Part shown: piece after piece, positions 1 through 10,290 of the stretch
Numbering within the stretch: position 1 is the stretch's first letter
Layout: the number at the start of each line of letters is the position of its first letter
Assembly (NCBI GenBank): GCA_051747965.1
Contig: JBNJGS010000008.1
Coordinates: 3,745 to 67,744, forward strand
Origin: JAQIBY01 sp051747965
GTDB taxonomy: Bacteria; Bacteroidota; Bacteroidia; Bacteroidales; ML635J-15
Direction of reading: 5' to 3'
DNA length: 64,000 nucleotides
Notes under the pieces: generated by a model
The model's input: the letters and a program-made list of their open reading frames with translations, nothing else
Databases searched by the model: none
What the model was told of the DNA's origin: nothing
Made by a program: the position numbers and the translations under genes

Positions 1-1
1 A

Positions 2-1165
2 ATTCTGAAGGAAAACTACATCATCGTAAGTGAGGAAGATCCTTGTCTGGATTCTGCAGTATCACCTATTGCTGACTTCAGAGCCACCGAAAGACTGATC
101 TCTGCAGGTGACAGAATTTTCTATGAGGACTTATCAACCAATTATCCTGTAACAGGAAACTGGTTTTTTGAAGGAGGAAATCCCTCATCCTGGAGTAATG
201 GAACCCCGCTGAACGGTATTGAATACAATGTTCCCGGTATTTATGATGTCACACGCAGTGTCAATAATGCATGTGGAAATGATCTGCTCACCAAAGATGA
301 ATACATCTACGTTTTTAGTGGGCCGGTCAATAAATATTGTGATACCATCAGCAACCTCAGAGGTGGTGAAATTCCTTCCAAACTCAATGCACCCGATACA
401 TGGGGATTTATTGCCGGACACAATGGCGAAAGGGTAAGATATTATGCTGATTACTTTGAAGATTTTACCTTCAGCCAGATTGAAGGCCTGATTGTGCCGG
501 TGAATAATTCCGTTCACGGTGATTACAATTCTTATGTGAGATTTTATATCTGGGATGCTGACGGAGACAGTGAATATCCCACAGAAGAAAATATCCTGGC
601 TGAGAAAAAAGTGTACATCAGAAATATTCCTGAAAATTTCAATTCTGTAATTTCTTTTGATGAACCGGTAGAAATCGACGGACCGTTCTACGCAGGATTC
701 AGACTCAACTATCCCGATGAAAACGGTGATGGAGTCAGTGATGATTATTTTGTCGTCAGTGTAGCCGGTAATCGCGGATCATCTGAATCCCAGAATACAA
801 TGTACGTGCAGGAAGGTGGAGACTGGAAATCTTCTGTCGCTTTGTTTGATATTGCAACATCTCTGGCCATCAAACCCATCGCATGTCTTGTTGACCTGGA
901 AGAATTTGATGTAAACCTCAATGTACAGGCCTTTCCCAATCCCACCTCCGGTGAAATTACTGTTCAGCTTGGTGAGGAATACATTGGCAGCGATGTGAAA
1001 ATCAGTGTGCACGATATGACAGGACGTAAAGTTATCCTGCCCGAAACCAGCTATAGCAGCATAGAATATCAGCTTAATTTTACTGATAAACCCGCCGGTA
1101 TGTATTTCATTGATATAAGCATTGATGGTGAAAAAGTTACCAAAAAAATCTCAGTGATGCATTGA
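2..1165 (+). CDS. T9SS-exported PKD-domain protein, 5'-truncated by the window edge
   Basis: The frame is open from the first bases of the window, so the N-terminus and any catalytic domain lie upstream; 387 residues are visible. A PKD-like module covers roughly residues 20-108. It is followed by a beta-rich domain with an Asp-rich DADGDSEYP stretch, of a kind often seen in secreted Bacteroidota peptidases and adhesins. The last ~80 residues are a type A T9SS sorting domain: AFPNPTSGEITVQL, then HDMTGRKV, PAGMYFIDI and a basic end with KKISVMH. This tail directs export across the outer membrane and anchoring to the cell surface. The enzymatic or adhesive role cannot be read from the visible part. 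A rho-independent terminator follows 25 bp after the stop, so this is the last gene of its transcript. Confidence 0.85.
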   Translation: MLKENYIIVSEEDPCLDSAVSPIADFRATERLISAGDRIFYEDLSTNYPVTGNWFFEGGNPSSWSNGTPLNGIEYNVPGIYDVTRSVNNACGNDLLTKDEYIYVFSGPVNKYCDTISNLRGGEIPSKLNAPDTWGFIAGHNGERVRYYADYFEDFTFSQIEGLIVPVNNSVHGDYNSYVRFYIWDADGDSEYPTEENILAEKKVYIRNIPENFNSVISFDEPVEIDGPFYAGFRLNYPDENGDGVSDDYFVVSVAGNRGSSESQNTMYVQEGGDWKSSVALFDIATSLAIKPIACLVDLEEFDVNLNVQAFPNPTSGEITVQLGEEYIGSDVKISVHDMTGRKVILPETSYSSIEYQLNFTDKPAGMYFIDISIDGEKVTKKISVMH

Positions 1166-1189
1166 TGAAACCTCAAATATCCATCATGA

Positions 1190-1216
1190 AAGCCGGTTTA
1201 ATCGCCGGCTTTTTTA
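1190..1216 (+). terminator. Rho-independent terminator after the PKD/T9SS gene
   Basis: A six-bp stem AGCCGG/CCGGCT (1191-1196 with 1205-1210) has an 8-nt loop and runs directly into a T tract. It lies 25 bp after the stop codon of the upstream gene. Confidence 0.8.
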
Positions 1217-1397
1217 TGGTATACTTTTTTTCGGCTTCCTGATGAAAATTACTTTTGCCTGAGAATTGCCTGAAGATTATTTGTCTGATTTTGGTGATGA
1301 AAAACAAAAGTATATGCGGACATTTTTTATCAGTATCCTGAGCTTGCTTTCATTTTGTTTTCGCCACCTGGTTCAGGGCAGCCCTGAAAAAGCGTGA

Positions 1398-2009
1398 TCA
1401 AAACCGGAAAGCTGCGTATGTTCTGACACCACTCAGGAAAAAATGCCGCTGATAAAACTCCTGCGGAATCGGCAGCATGGAGGTAAGGTGGATAGAGGGT
1501 TCAATTCCCAAATCCAGCCATGGGAGAGGAGAGTGGTGTATTATCAATCCGCCGTGAAAGCCCAGTCCGTTCTGGTTCAGACTGTTTTCCCGCGGAAATT
1601 CAATTGAAATAGACATTCCCACTTTGAAAGCAAACCACGGTGTTATGTCGTAACGCCAGGTGACCGGAAGATGAATGACCTCGGATACGTGATTTAATAA
1701 ATAGCCTCTGCTGTGATCCGTAGCCGGAGAATGATAAACATTTCTGGCTTTTGTATAATACAGACCCAGACCCATCCATAATCTGTCATCCATGGGAATA
1801 AATAAATCAAGACCGTATTCAGCAGTAGGGCCATCAGAATAATGACCGGAGCCTTCCACTGTCTCAAATCTGAAAATATGATTGTTGTATACTCCTCCGG
1901 TAAGATTGAGCTGCTTTTTCAATGCTGTTGAATCGTCCTGAGCCTGGGAAAGTACCGGAATACTTAGAAAGAAACCTGTCAAACTGAGGAAAATAATCAG
2001 TTGTTTCAT
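1398..2009 (-). CDS. Small outer-membrane beta-barrel protein
   Basis: The protein has 203 residues from the ATG at 2009. A longer frame exists up to 2054, but the chosen start gives an immediate signal peptide (MKQLIIFLSLTGFFLSIPVL, then SQAQ as the cleavage region). The mature part alternates aromatic and polar residues in amphipathic strands, has repeated Gly-rich segments, and ends in AAFRF. A C-terminal Phe of this kind is typical of barrels inserted by the Bam machinery. The length suits an 8-stranded barrel of the OmpW or OprF-barrel type. No enzymatic motif is visible and I cannot name the family. It faces the PKD/T9SS gene tail-to-tail and appears to be a single-gene transcript. Confidence 0.7.
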   Translation of the reverse strand: MKQLIIFLSLTGFFLSIPVLSQAQDDSTALKKQLNLTGGVYNNHIFRFETVEGSGHYSDGPTAEYGLDLFIPMDDRLWMGLGLYYTKARNVYHSPATDHSRGYLLNHVSEVIHLPVTWRYDITPWFAFKVGMSISIEFPRENSLNQNGLGFHGGLIIHHSPLPWLDLGIEPSIHLTSMLPIPQEFYQRHFFLSGVRTYAAFRF

Positions 2010-2213
2010 TATATCTCTGTTCTGCACATGTTCACTCCGCGAAATTCGCCTCATTTTATCAAAAACTCTCTTAATGCATTCTTAAAACATCAAAATTACA
2101 TCAAATATTTTGTTTGCTGTGAATATTTTGCTCACCAGCCATTGTTAATATCTCAGCTCAGGCAGCAGGTGAACTTATTCAGCACAGAACTGTTTCATCA
2201 AAAAACCTGATAT

Positions 2214-2699
2214 ATGATGAAATTCTCAACACATGGAAAAGTACACCGGATTGAAAGTCGGCAAGTGATCCCAATCAGTATCGACAAAGCATGGGCATAC
2301 TTTTCTCAACCGGAGAATCTGCCTGAAATTACTCCGCCTGACATGAAATTTGAAATTACCTCCCCGGATATAATACAGGGCACCTATCAGGGAAGAATCA
2401 TCACCTACCGGCTGAAGCCTTTCCCTTTTATGCAGTCATCCTGGGTTACAGAAATTACTGCAGTCAGTGAAAAGAAATACTTCATCGATGAGCAACGTCT
2501 TGGCCCTTATGCTTTCTGGCATCATACACACCTTCTGAAAACCCATCCGGAAGGTACAGAAATGGTCGATCAGGTGTATTATAAATTGCCCCTTGGTTTT
2601 CTTGGAAAGCTGGTAAACTCACTTTTTGTTAAGGGCAAACTCAGAAAAATATTTGAATACAGACAAAATAAACTAAACAGCATTTTTAATCGTTCATAA
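2214..2699 (+). CDS. SRPBCC-family ligand-binding protein
   Basis: The 161-residue protein matches the START/SRPBCC helix-grip pattern: an N-terminal strand with PISIDKAWAYFSQPENLPEITP, a central run of strands containing PFMQSSWVTEIT and a DEQRLGPYAFWHHTHLL segment, and a long C-terminal helix ending in FEYRQNKLNSIF. The length is normal for the COG4276-type single-domain members. Such proteins bind hydrophobic ligands; the ligand here is unknown. There is no signal peptide, so it is cytoplasmic. ATG codons at 2214 and 2217 are equally possible starts. The next gene is an iron-sulfur photolyase. SRPBCC proteins of this type often sit beside photolyase or cryptochrome genes in Bacteroidota, so a shared light or photodamage role is likely, but the photolyase has its own promoter. 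Confidence 0.75.
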   Translation: MMKFSTHGKVHRIESRQVIPISIDKAWAYFSQPENLPEITPPDMKFEITSPDIIQGTYQGRIITYRLKPFPFMQSSWVTEITAVSEKKYFIDEQRLGPYAFWHHTHLLKTHPEGTEMVDQVYYKLPLGFLGKLVNSLFVKGKLRKIFEYRQNKLNSIFNRS

Positions 2700-2797
2700 C
2701 TTATCTTCTGGTTATTTTCCCTTCCTGTCATGTGGTGGCGTATGTAAAGAAATGAAGCATGACAGGACGCTTTTTAACAGACTCTGTTCATGAAATT

Positions 2798-2827
2798 TTG
2801 GTCATAGCGAATAAAATGCTATCTTTA
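2798..2827 (+). promoter_or_regulatory. Bacteroidota-type promoter for the photolyase gene
   Basis: TTG at 2798-2800 is followed after 19 bp by TATCTTTA at 2820-2827, close to the -33 TTG / -7 TAnnTTTG pattern of the primary Bacteroidota sigma factor. A transcript would begin near 2834. This favours the ATG at 2856 over an upstream in-frame TTG at 2835. Confidence 0.6.
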
Positions 2828-2855
2828 AAAGCCATTGACCAATAAAACAACTACG

Positions 2856-4391
2856 ATGAAACTACGCCTGATACTTTCTGATCAACTGAACAGCGAACAT
2901 AGCTGGTTTACATCTGAACCCACCTCAGATATTTTGTATGTCATGATGGAAACCAGACAGGAAGCCGAATATGTGAAGCAACACAAACAAAAGCTCCTTG
3001 GAATACTCGGCAGCATGCGGGTATTTGCTGATGAACTCAGGGAAAAAGGACATAAGCTAAAGTATTTGTATCTTGATGAGCCCGAAAATGAGCACAAACT
3101 GAGCTGGAATCTACTGCAGATTATAACTGAAAACAGAATTACCTCCTTTGAGTATCAGGAACCTGATGAATATCACACTTTTGTTGAATTACAACAGTTT
3201 GCTGAAGGGCTGGATATTCCTGTCAATATGGTTTCCGGAGAGCATTTTTTTGCTGATAAAGCAGAATTTGTTCGGTTTTTTGCCGGCAAGAAAGGCTACC
3301 TGATGGAGCATTTCTATCGTTACATGCGCAAAAAACATCACATCCTGATGGATGCAGATGGTGAACCATATGGTGGTAAATGGAATTATGACACAGAAAA
3401 TCGAAACAGATATCCTGATGACAAACCGGTCCCGGCACCTTTTGTCTTTCATCACGATTTGAGTGATATTGATGCAATGCTCGATAAACAAGGCATCAAA
3501 AGCATGGGGCATGTCAATCCAAAAGATTTTATATGGCCGCTTAACCGCAAAGAAGCCCTGAAGCAGTTAAGACATTTTATTGAGCATCTGCTACCGGACT
3601 TTGGTCGTTACCAGGATGCCATGACTACACGTGGCTGGACACTCTTTCATTCCCGCCTGGCTTTTTCATTGAATAGGAAAATGATCCATCCGCAGGAAGT
3701 TGTATTGGCCGCTGTCGATGCTTATGAAAGTAAAGATCACGGCATTACACTGCCACAGGTGGAAGGCTTTGTCAGGCAGGTTCTGGGCTGGCGCGAGTTT
3801 ATGCGGGGTGTTTACTGGAAACACATGCCCGCTTATGCCAAAAAAAATCACTTTTTTGCTGATGCTAAGCTCCCGGATTTCTACTGGACAGGTGATACGA
3901 AAATGAATTGCCTCAGACATGTCATTACTCAGTCCCTGGATTACGGATGGGCGCATCATATACAACGCCTGATGATTCCAGGCAATTTTGCTATGCTGAT
4001 TGGTGTTGATCCGGATTGTGTGGATGACTGGTTTCTTGGAATGTATCTTGATGCAGTGCAGTGGGCGGAAATGCCCAATGGCAGAGGTATGAGTCAGTTT
4101 GCCGATGGTGGGATTGCCGGAACCAAACCATACGCAGCTTCAGCCAATTATATCAACAAAATGAGTGATTATTGCCGGAATTGTCACTTCAAAAAAGATA
4201 AAAAACTGGGCGGGGATGCATGCCCTTTCAATACACTCTACTGGCATTTCTATCAGCGAAACAGAAAGAGACTGGCCTGGATTCCTCGTACCAATCAGAT
4301 TTTTGCAACATGGGACAGATTCAGCGAGGATATCAAAACTGCCTATATCAGACAGGCCGATAAATTTCTGGAGGAAATATATCAGCAGTAG
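2856..4391 (+). CDS. Iron-sulfur cryptochrome/photolyase (FeS-BCP, prokaryotic 6-4 photolyase type)
   Basis: The protein has 511 residues from the ATG at 2856, beginning MKLRLILSDQLN as is typical for the family. An N-terminal Rossmann-like antenna domain is followed by a helical FAD-binding domain. Four cysteines at residues 352, 440, 443 and 456 (contexts NCLRHV, YCRNC and ACPFN) have the spacing of the [4Fe-4S] ligands of Agrobacterium PhrB (350, 438, 441, 454). This places the protein in the FeS-containing bacterial cryptochrome/photolyase class rather than with classical CPD photolyases. Known members repair UV-induced (6-4) photoproducts with light energy and FAD; substrate specificity here is inferred. 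It is cytoplasmic and lies downstream of an SRPBCC gene, behind its own promoter-like sequence. Confidence 0.93.
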   Translation: MKLRLILSDQLNSEHSWFTSEPTSDILYVMMETRQEAEYVKQHKQKLLGILGSMRVFADELREKGHKLKYLYLDEPENEHKLSWNLLQIITENRITSFEYQEPDEYHTFVELQQFAEGLDIPVNMVSGEHFFADKAEFVRFFAGKKGYLMEHFYRYMRKKHHILMDADGEPYGGKWNYDTENRNRYPDDKPVPAPFVFHHDLSDIDAMLDKQGIKSMGHVNPKDFIWPLNRKEALKQLRHFIEHLLPDFGRYQDAMTTRGWTLFHSRLAFSLNRKMIHPQEVVLAAVDAYESKDHGITLPQVEGFVRQVLGWREFMRGVYWKHMPAYAKKNHFFADAKLPDFYWTGDTKMNCLRHVITQSLDYGWAHHIQRLMIPGNFAMLIGVDPDCVDDWFLGMYLDAVQWAEMPNGRGMSQFADGGIAGTKPYAASANYINKMSDYCRNCHFKKDKKLGGDACPFNTLYWHFYQRNRKRLAWIPRTNQIFATWDRFSEDIKTAYIRQADKFLEEIYQQ

Positions 4392-4640
4392 TCTGTTTTT
4401 TGATTTATTAAAAAAAAAACTGTTTCCCGGCAACCCCGGCCACCAAATCTTCGTCTTATTACCAAACCGTTAATGTTGTTTTGAAAAACCGGCTGTTCCG
4501 GTCTTGCTGATATCCTGAAATTTTGCAGGTTCGGAAAAGTGACCGTATCATTCTGATGCAGGCCGGATGAAATATTGCCGGATTTTGAAACACAGAGATG
4601 AAAAAAACTATAACCAATATTAAACATAAAAACCAATATT

Positions 4641-7600
4641 ATGAAAAGTCTTGTCTGTTTACTTGCCGGAATTCTTGCAGTGCAATCTGTAGTATCTCAA
4701 ACTGTTACAACTGAAGAGGCTGCAGAATATGCTGCCAATGTACTATATTACCATTACGGAATAGCTGAACGTGAAAATCCGCAACTGATTCATACCTATC
4801 GTGAGGAACAAAATCCTGTATACTATACCTTCACAACGGATGATGCTTTTGTCATCATTTCGGCAGAAAAATCGTATCTGCCCGTGCTTGCACATTCCAG
4901 CGAAGGTGGATTGCCTTCGGATCCCGATCGCTTGCCCCCGGCCTTTGTCGAATGGATGAATTCCCTGGCGGAGGATATCACAGCGGTACGAAACGGACAG
5001 TTAAGCATTGATGAGGAAAAACTGCAGACCTGGGATATTGTCGAAACCCGACAGCCCGGCCCGCAACAAACCCGTGGTGTTTCACCCCTCTTAAGCACCA
5101 CCTGGAATCAGGGCTGCGGATACAATGGAATGTGTCCCGTTGATGCATCCGGCCCCTGTAATCACGTGTACACGGGCTGTGTGGCCACTACTCAGGCACA
5201 GGTAATGAAATACCATGCTCATCCTGCCAGCGGTATCGGCAATGAGTGTTATACACATTCTGATTATGGCGAATTGTGTGCAGACTATGCAGCCGCAAAC
5301 TATGACTGGGCCGCTATGCCCAACAACAGTGGCAGTGCCGAAGTGGAAGAGCTCATGTACCACTGCGGAGTGTCGGTCAGTATGAATTATTCACCTTCAG
5401 GTTCCGGTTCATACCTTTCACGGGTTGATAATGCCCTTAGAGACCACTTTGATTACACCACCAATCTGGATGAAGTGAGCCGCTATCATTTTGACCCTGC
5501 TGACTGGGATGATCTTATGCGTAAGGAATGTGATGCCGGACGTGTAATGGCTTACAAGGGCACGGGTTCCGGCGGGCATGCTTTTGTGCTGGACGGATAC
5601 AACGATTTTGGTGAATTTCATTTCAACTGGGGGTGGGGCGGAACTGCTGACGGTTACTATGTGATGGGAAATCTCAATCCATCAGGACATGACTATTCCG
5701 GCTCCAATGCTGCTATTATTGGGGTAGAACCTGCAACCGATTTTTCAGGCATGGATTTTTCAGGCATTACCACCCTTGGCTGCGGAATAACACAGCCCGT
5801 TGATCTCTCAACCGGCATATCCGAAGTAAATGTCTATGGCAATGCCAATATTGATGCTGTTGGTAAAGAAAAAGTATATGAATTCACAACATCATTGCCC
5901 GGGAGAATAACCATCAATCTGGAAAATCCTTCCAATGAAATATCTGCAATTTTGTTATCTCATCAACACAGAGATTCCGTGCTTTCTTATGGCACCAACG
6001 GTTTGATTTACGATAATTCCACACCAGCTACCTATTATCTGGTACTGGATGTTGCACATGCACAGAACGCTACAGCTGATCTGGAACTGATATGTCCAAC
6101 TGCCGATCCGGACCTGATTGCACAGAATGTCCAGGTAATACCCAATACCATAGAAAGTAACCAGACCGGTGTGATTATGAAATCCACCATTAAAAATATC
6201 GGAAATTCTGCCTCCGCAGCCTGCGATATGGAATACTACCTCTCAGATAATGATACCCTGGATGGTGGGGATTTGCTGATTGCTTCCACTACGATTCCTA
6301 TACTCAACGCAGGTGATGATACCATTGTTGAATCAATCCATACCATGCCTGTATTGCCTGTAGCCGGTTATTATTACGTCTTTGGTGTCCCCGATGCTTC
6401 CAATACTGTGGTAGAAACGGTTGAGGATGATTNNNNNNNNNNNNNNNNNNNNNNNNNNNNNNNNNNNNNNNNNNNNNNNNNNNNNNNNNNNNNNNNNNNN
6501 NNNNNNNNNNNNNNNNNNNNNNNNNNNNNNNNCAATCCATACCATGCCTGTATTGCCTGTAGCCGGTTATTATTACGTCTTTGGTGTCCCCGATGCTTCC
6601 AATACTGTGGTAGAAACGGTTGAGGATGATTACGGCCAGACAAATGTGCAAATACCCGATACGGGAATGCTTGACTGTACATCTGCGTCTGCTGTAAGCG
6701 ATGGCTTATGGTACTATGATAACACTGCCACTAACGGCGATTCGCTTATCGATAATTCAGGTTGTGCATGGAATCACACCGGTAACGAAATGATATACAC
6801 CATGACATCGCCCAACTCCGGCATTGCCAATATATCTTTTACAGAAAAACATTTCGGTAAAATGACCATGCAGGTGTTACCCATCTGCAATGAGAATGCC
6901 AATTGCCTCACCAGCCTTTCAATCTGGAACACCACTGATACCCTGGTGAATTCAAGCTTCAATGCTGAAGCAGGAGCAACCTATTACCTGCTCGTGGATG
7001 GAGAGAATGATCTGAGTGGTGAATTTGGTTTTAAGGTGGACTTCCCGGAGCCATGTCCGGATGATACCTTGCAATACTGGGGTGATACTGCCCGTTGCGA
7101 TGGAGATGGCGGTCTCAATATGCAGCTTACCTGGGGATATGATTCCTATCAGTGGTTTAAAGATGGAGTTGAAATTCCGGATGCAAGCAGCATGAGTTAT
7201 GTTGCCGAAACTACCGGTGAGTATTATGCAGAAATTACCGAAAACGGCTGCACCGTAGAATCCGATCATCTGAACGTGGCTTTTAGTCCGGCACCCGACA
7301 CGGCTGCAATTGAAGCTGTGACGGATACGGTAATTTGCGGGGGTGGCTCTGCCGAACTCCAGCTTACCGCAGGAAATGCCTGGGATGTGTTATGGTATAA
7401 AGATGGTCAGGCCATTCCCGGAGCTACAGCAGATACGTATTTAGCCACCGAAACAGGTGTTTACCATGCAGAGGTTATTAATGCGTCATGTCATCTGATG
7501 TCCGGTGAAGTTCAGGTTCATGTAAATCAGCTACCCGTGGATATTGGTCAGAATATTCCATTGCAGGATGAAAGCCTCGTATTTCATTTTCCCCTGGATG

Positions 7601-10212
7601 ATGATGCACAGGATATTTCCGGAAATGGACACGGTATCGCCAATTGGGACTGGTACCCGGCAGATGATCACGATGGAAACTTCTGGCAGGCACGTCAGTT
7701 TATTGATTCCGCAACATCCTCTCATGTGTATACACAGTTTAACAATCCTGAAAATTTTACCCTTTCTATGTGGTTCAAATCCAACGATGGATTGGGTGGT
7801 TCGCTGATATTGTTTACCGATGATGTGTATTCTCCGGGAGGTGCACCTGACCGCTCACTGTATATGTCAGATGACGGAAAACTGCACTTTTATCTGAACA
7901 ATTCAGGAACTCCGGTTGAAATTGTGTCCTCTGACACGTATAATGACGGAAACTGGCACCATGTGGTGATCAAAGCGGGTGGTTTTGCCGAAATGGAAAT
8001 TGACCAGACAGAATATCTCAGTGATGCCACTACCCTAAGCCTTGATAATATTGATGGCAAATGGATGTACGGAGGAAACGATATTCCCTCAGGTGCGTCC
8101 AATCCTCCGGCGTATGATTATTTCCTCGGCGGGATTGATGATTTACGCTATTACAGCCGCAAACTCAGCGCCCAGGAAACGATGTATTTTACAGAATCAC
8201 ATAACCTGAGTGCTTCCCTTGCAAGCGATACCATATGTAATGGTGGCATTGTATATCTTGACATTCCGTATTCCCAGCCAGGTATCCTGTATATGGTCAG
8301 GGATATTGCTACAGGTGATACGCTTACTGTTGACGGCATCGGAACCGGCGGTGCCTTGAGTTTAGGCGGTGATCTCTATAATAGCAGCGCTGATTTTGAA
8401 GTCGTGGCGGTGGATACGGCATCCGGTTGCTCACGTATTTTGAGTGATAGCTGGCATCTTGAAGTACTGCCTGATGAAACCCCCGACGTTTCCATAACAT
8501 CCGGTTCCGGTACTGATGTCTGTAGTGGTGATGCTGTAAACCTGACATCCAGTACTTATGCTGCAGGTAGCAGCCCCGCATTTTCATGGCTTCTGAATGG
8601 AACGCCTACAGGTGATACAGGTAATGCCCTCACCATAAGTACCCTCAGCGATGGAGACAGTATTCAGCTTATTATGAACTCATCTTACACTTGTGCTACA
8701 ATACCTGTGGATACCTCAGATGCATTGTACTTTAACGTGCAGGATTACCCGGTGGTAAGTTTTGATTATGAAAGTGAATATTGTGCAGATGAGGACATTA
8801 CTGTTACTTATACAGGTGACGAAACCGGTGTTTCCATTGCCTGGGAAGTGTATGGTACCATGCAGACAGAAACCGGGCCGGGTACACACAATTTCGATTT
8901 TTCAACACCTGCCATTGTGGACATTACTGCCATAGGAACAACAAGCTTTGGTTGTGAAACTAGCCATACCGAAACCACAGAAGTTCTGGCCAATCCTGTA
9001 GCATCTTTTATTATGCCATCAGATTTGTGCGCCAACCAGGAATTTCAGGTTGAGTACACAGGTACTGAAAGCAATATGGATACCCTCATCTGGACAACAT
9101 CACCTGCCCCGATCCAAAGCTCAACCGGTGTCGGAATCCATACATTTACAGCTTATGGAACCGGCAGTTTCGATGTAATGATCAATGTAACCGACAACAA
9201 CGGATGTACTGCAAGTGCGATTCAAACGGCTCCCGTGCATCAGCAGCCTGTTGTTGACTTTACCATCCCGGCTGAAGTATGTGCCGGACAGCAAGTGCAC
9301 GCAGAGTATACCGGTACAGAATGGGATAATACCAATGTCAGTTGGTACGTGGATGGTACAGATCAGGGCGTGTCAGCTCCCGGTACAGGTACGGTCTGGC
9401 TTGGTGTTCCGGAAACAACCGGAACAATTGATGTCATGGCATCTGCAATTACCGATTACGGATGTACGAACGATACCACACACAGCCTTACGGTTAACGA
9501 TTCCCCGACAGCACCCCTGGATGATACCACCTGGATTTGTCCGAATCAGGCCACATTACTTGATGCGGAAAACCCGGGAGCTGAATACAATTGGTCCACT
9601 GGAGATACTACGCAGGTGATCAGCCTTTACAATAACACGGGTTTTCTGTCGGTTATGATTGATAATGGCGTTTGCTCAATAGTTGATACAACCGAGCTTG
9701 TAATGTATCCCTCAGATATGTTTGAATTCCCTGAAGGCACAGATACCGTAGTATGCACAGGTGACAGTCTGTATCTTGATGTCTTCCCGCCATACACCGG
9801 CGTAGAATGGCATTTGTATGGTGATACAGTGAGTGGTTCTGAACTGGCTTATCCGTACGTTGGGCAGGATAGCGTGCTTGTTGAAGTGTTCGCTTACAAC
9901 GAAAACGGTTGCCCGGGTATGGATACACTGATGGTGTATTATCAAACCTGTTCAGGGGTAAAAGATATCGCTGAAAATCTGTCGGTGGATTTGTTTCCCA
10001 ACCCGGCGGGCAATAAGCTTTACATAAAGGCTTCCACAACTATGAATATGGATATAAGCATCCATGATCTGACTGGCAAAATACTGCTTACAAAATCAAA
10101 ATGCTCTGGTGATACCATGTTTGATGTATACGGACTACCCGAGGGCATGTATTTGGTCAGAATTGATTCGGGAAAAGAAACAATTACTAAAAAGCTGAAT
10201 ATTGTAAGATAG
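4641..10212 (+). CDS. Giant secreted C10 (streptopain-type) cysteine peptidase with LamG, Ig/PKD-like and T9SS domains; interrupted by an assembly gap
   Basis: As written, the gene is split by 100 Ns. Removing the Ns plus one copy of the duplicated 99-bp flank (199 bp) joins both halves in one frame of 1790 residues. Order: signal peptide (1-20), Spi-like prodomain (~20-135), C10 catalytic domain with Cys180 in TGCVATTQAQVMKYH and His313 in GGHAFVLDGY, CARDB-like module (~490-597), a PPC-like sandwich (~617-740), Ig-like repeats (~742-893), a LamG/concanavalin-like domain (~911-1117), further Ig/PKD-like modules (~1127-1700), and a type A T9SS sorting domain (FPNPAGNKLYI to the end). It should be exported as a zymogen and attached to the cell surface, cutting proteins outside the cell. 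The LamG and Ig regions suggest glycan or matrix binding. A bidirectional terminator follows. Confidence 0.88.
6334..6432 (+). repeat. Left copy of a 99-bp exact duplication flanking the N gap
   Basis: These 99 bases are identical to 6533-6631 and abut the run of Ns. The size and position suggest a k-mer overlap between two contig ends rather than a biological repeat. Confidence 0.9.
6433..6532. other. Assembly gap of exactly 100 Ns
   Basis: A run of exactly 100 ambiguous bases lies between two identical 99-bp segments. A length of 100 is a common placeholder for a gap of unknown size. Deleting the gap and one copy restores the reading frame of the C10 peptidase gene, so it probably hides no missing sequence. 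Confidence 0.97.
6533..6631 (+). repeat. Right copy of the 99-bp exact duplication flanking the N gap
   Basis: Identical to 6334-6432. Reading continues into the Ig-rich half of the C10 peptidase gene in the +1-shifted frame, as expected if 199 extra bases were introduced by scaffolding. Confidence 0.9.
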
Positions 10213-10235
10213 ACCGACATCCGGGGATAAAAAAA

Positions 10236-10260
10236 GGCCGCAGTTTTTGAAACTGCGGCC
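10236..10260. terminator. Bidirectional rho-independent terminator between convergent genes
   Basis: A perfect 11-bp stem (10236-10246 with 10250-10260) has a 3-nt loop, an A tract on the left and TTT on the right. It sits between the C10 peptidase gene (plus) and the DUF2723 gene (minus) and can serve both. Confidence 0.88.
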
Positions 10261-10290
10261 TTTGTCTTACTTATCAGTCTGGATATGATT

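Noticed and set aside
6421..10212. A separate second gene starting inside the gap
   Set aside because: The Ig/LamG/T9SS half joins the C10 peptidase in frame once the duplicated 99 bp and the Ns are removed; its apparent start is only the end of the preceding frame.
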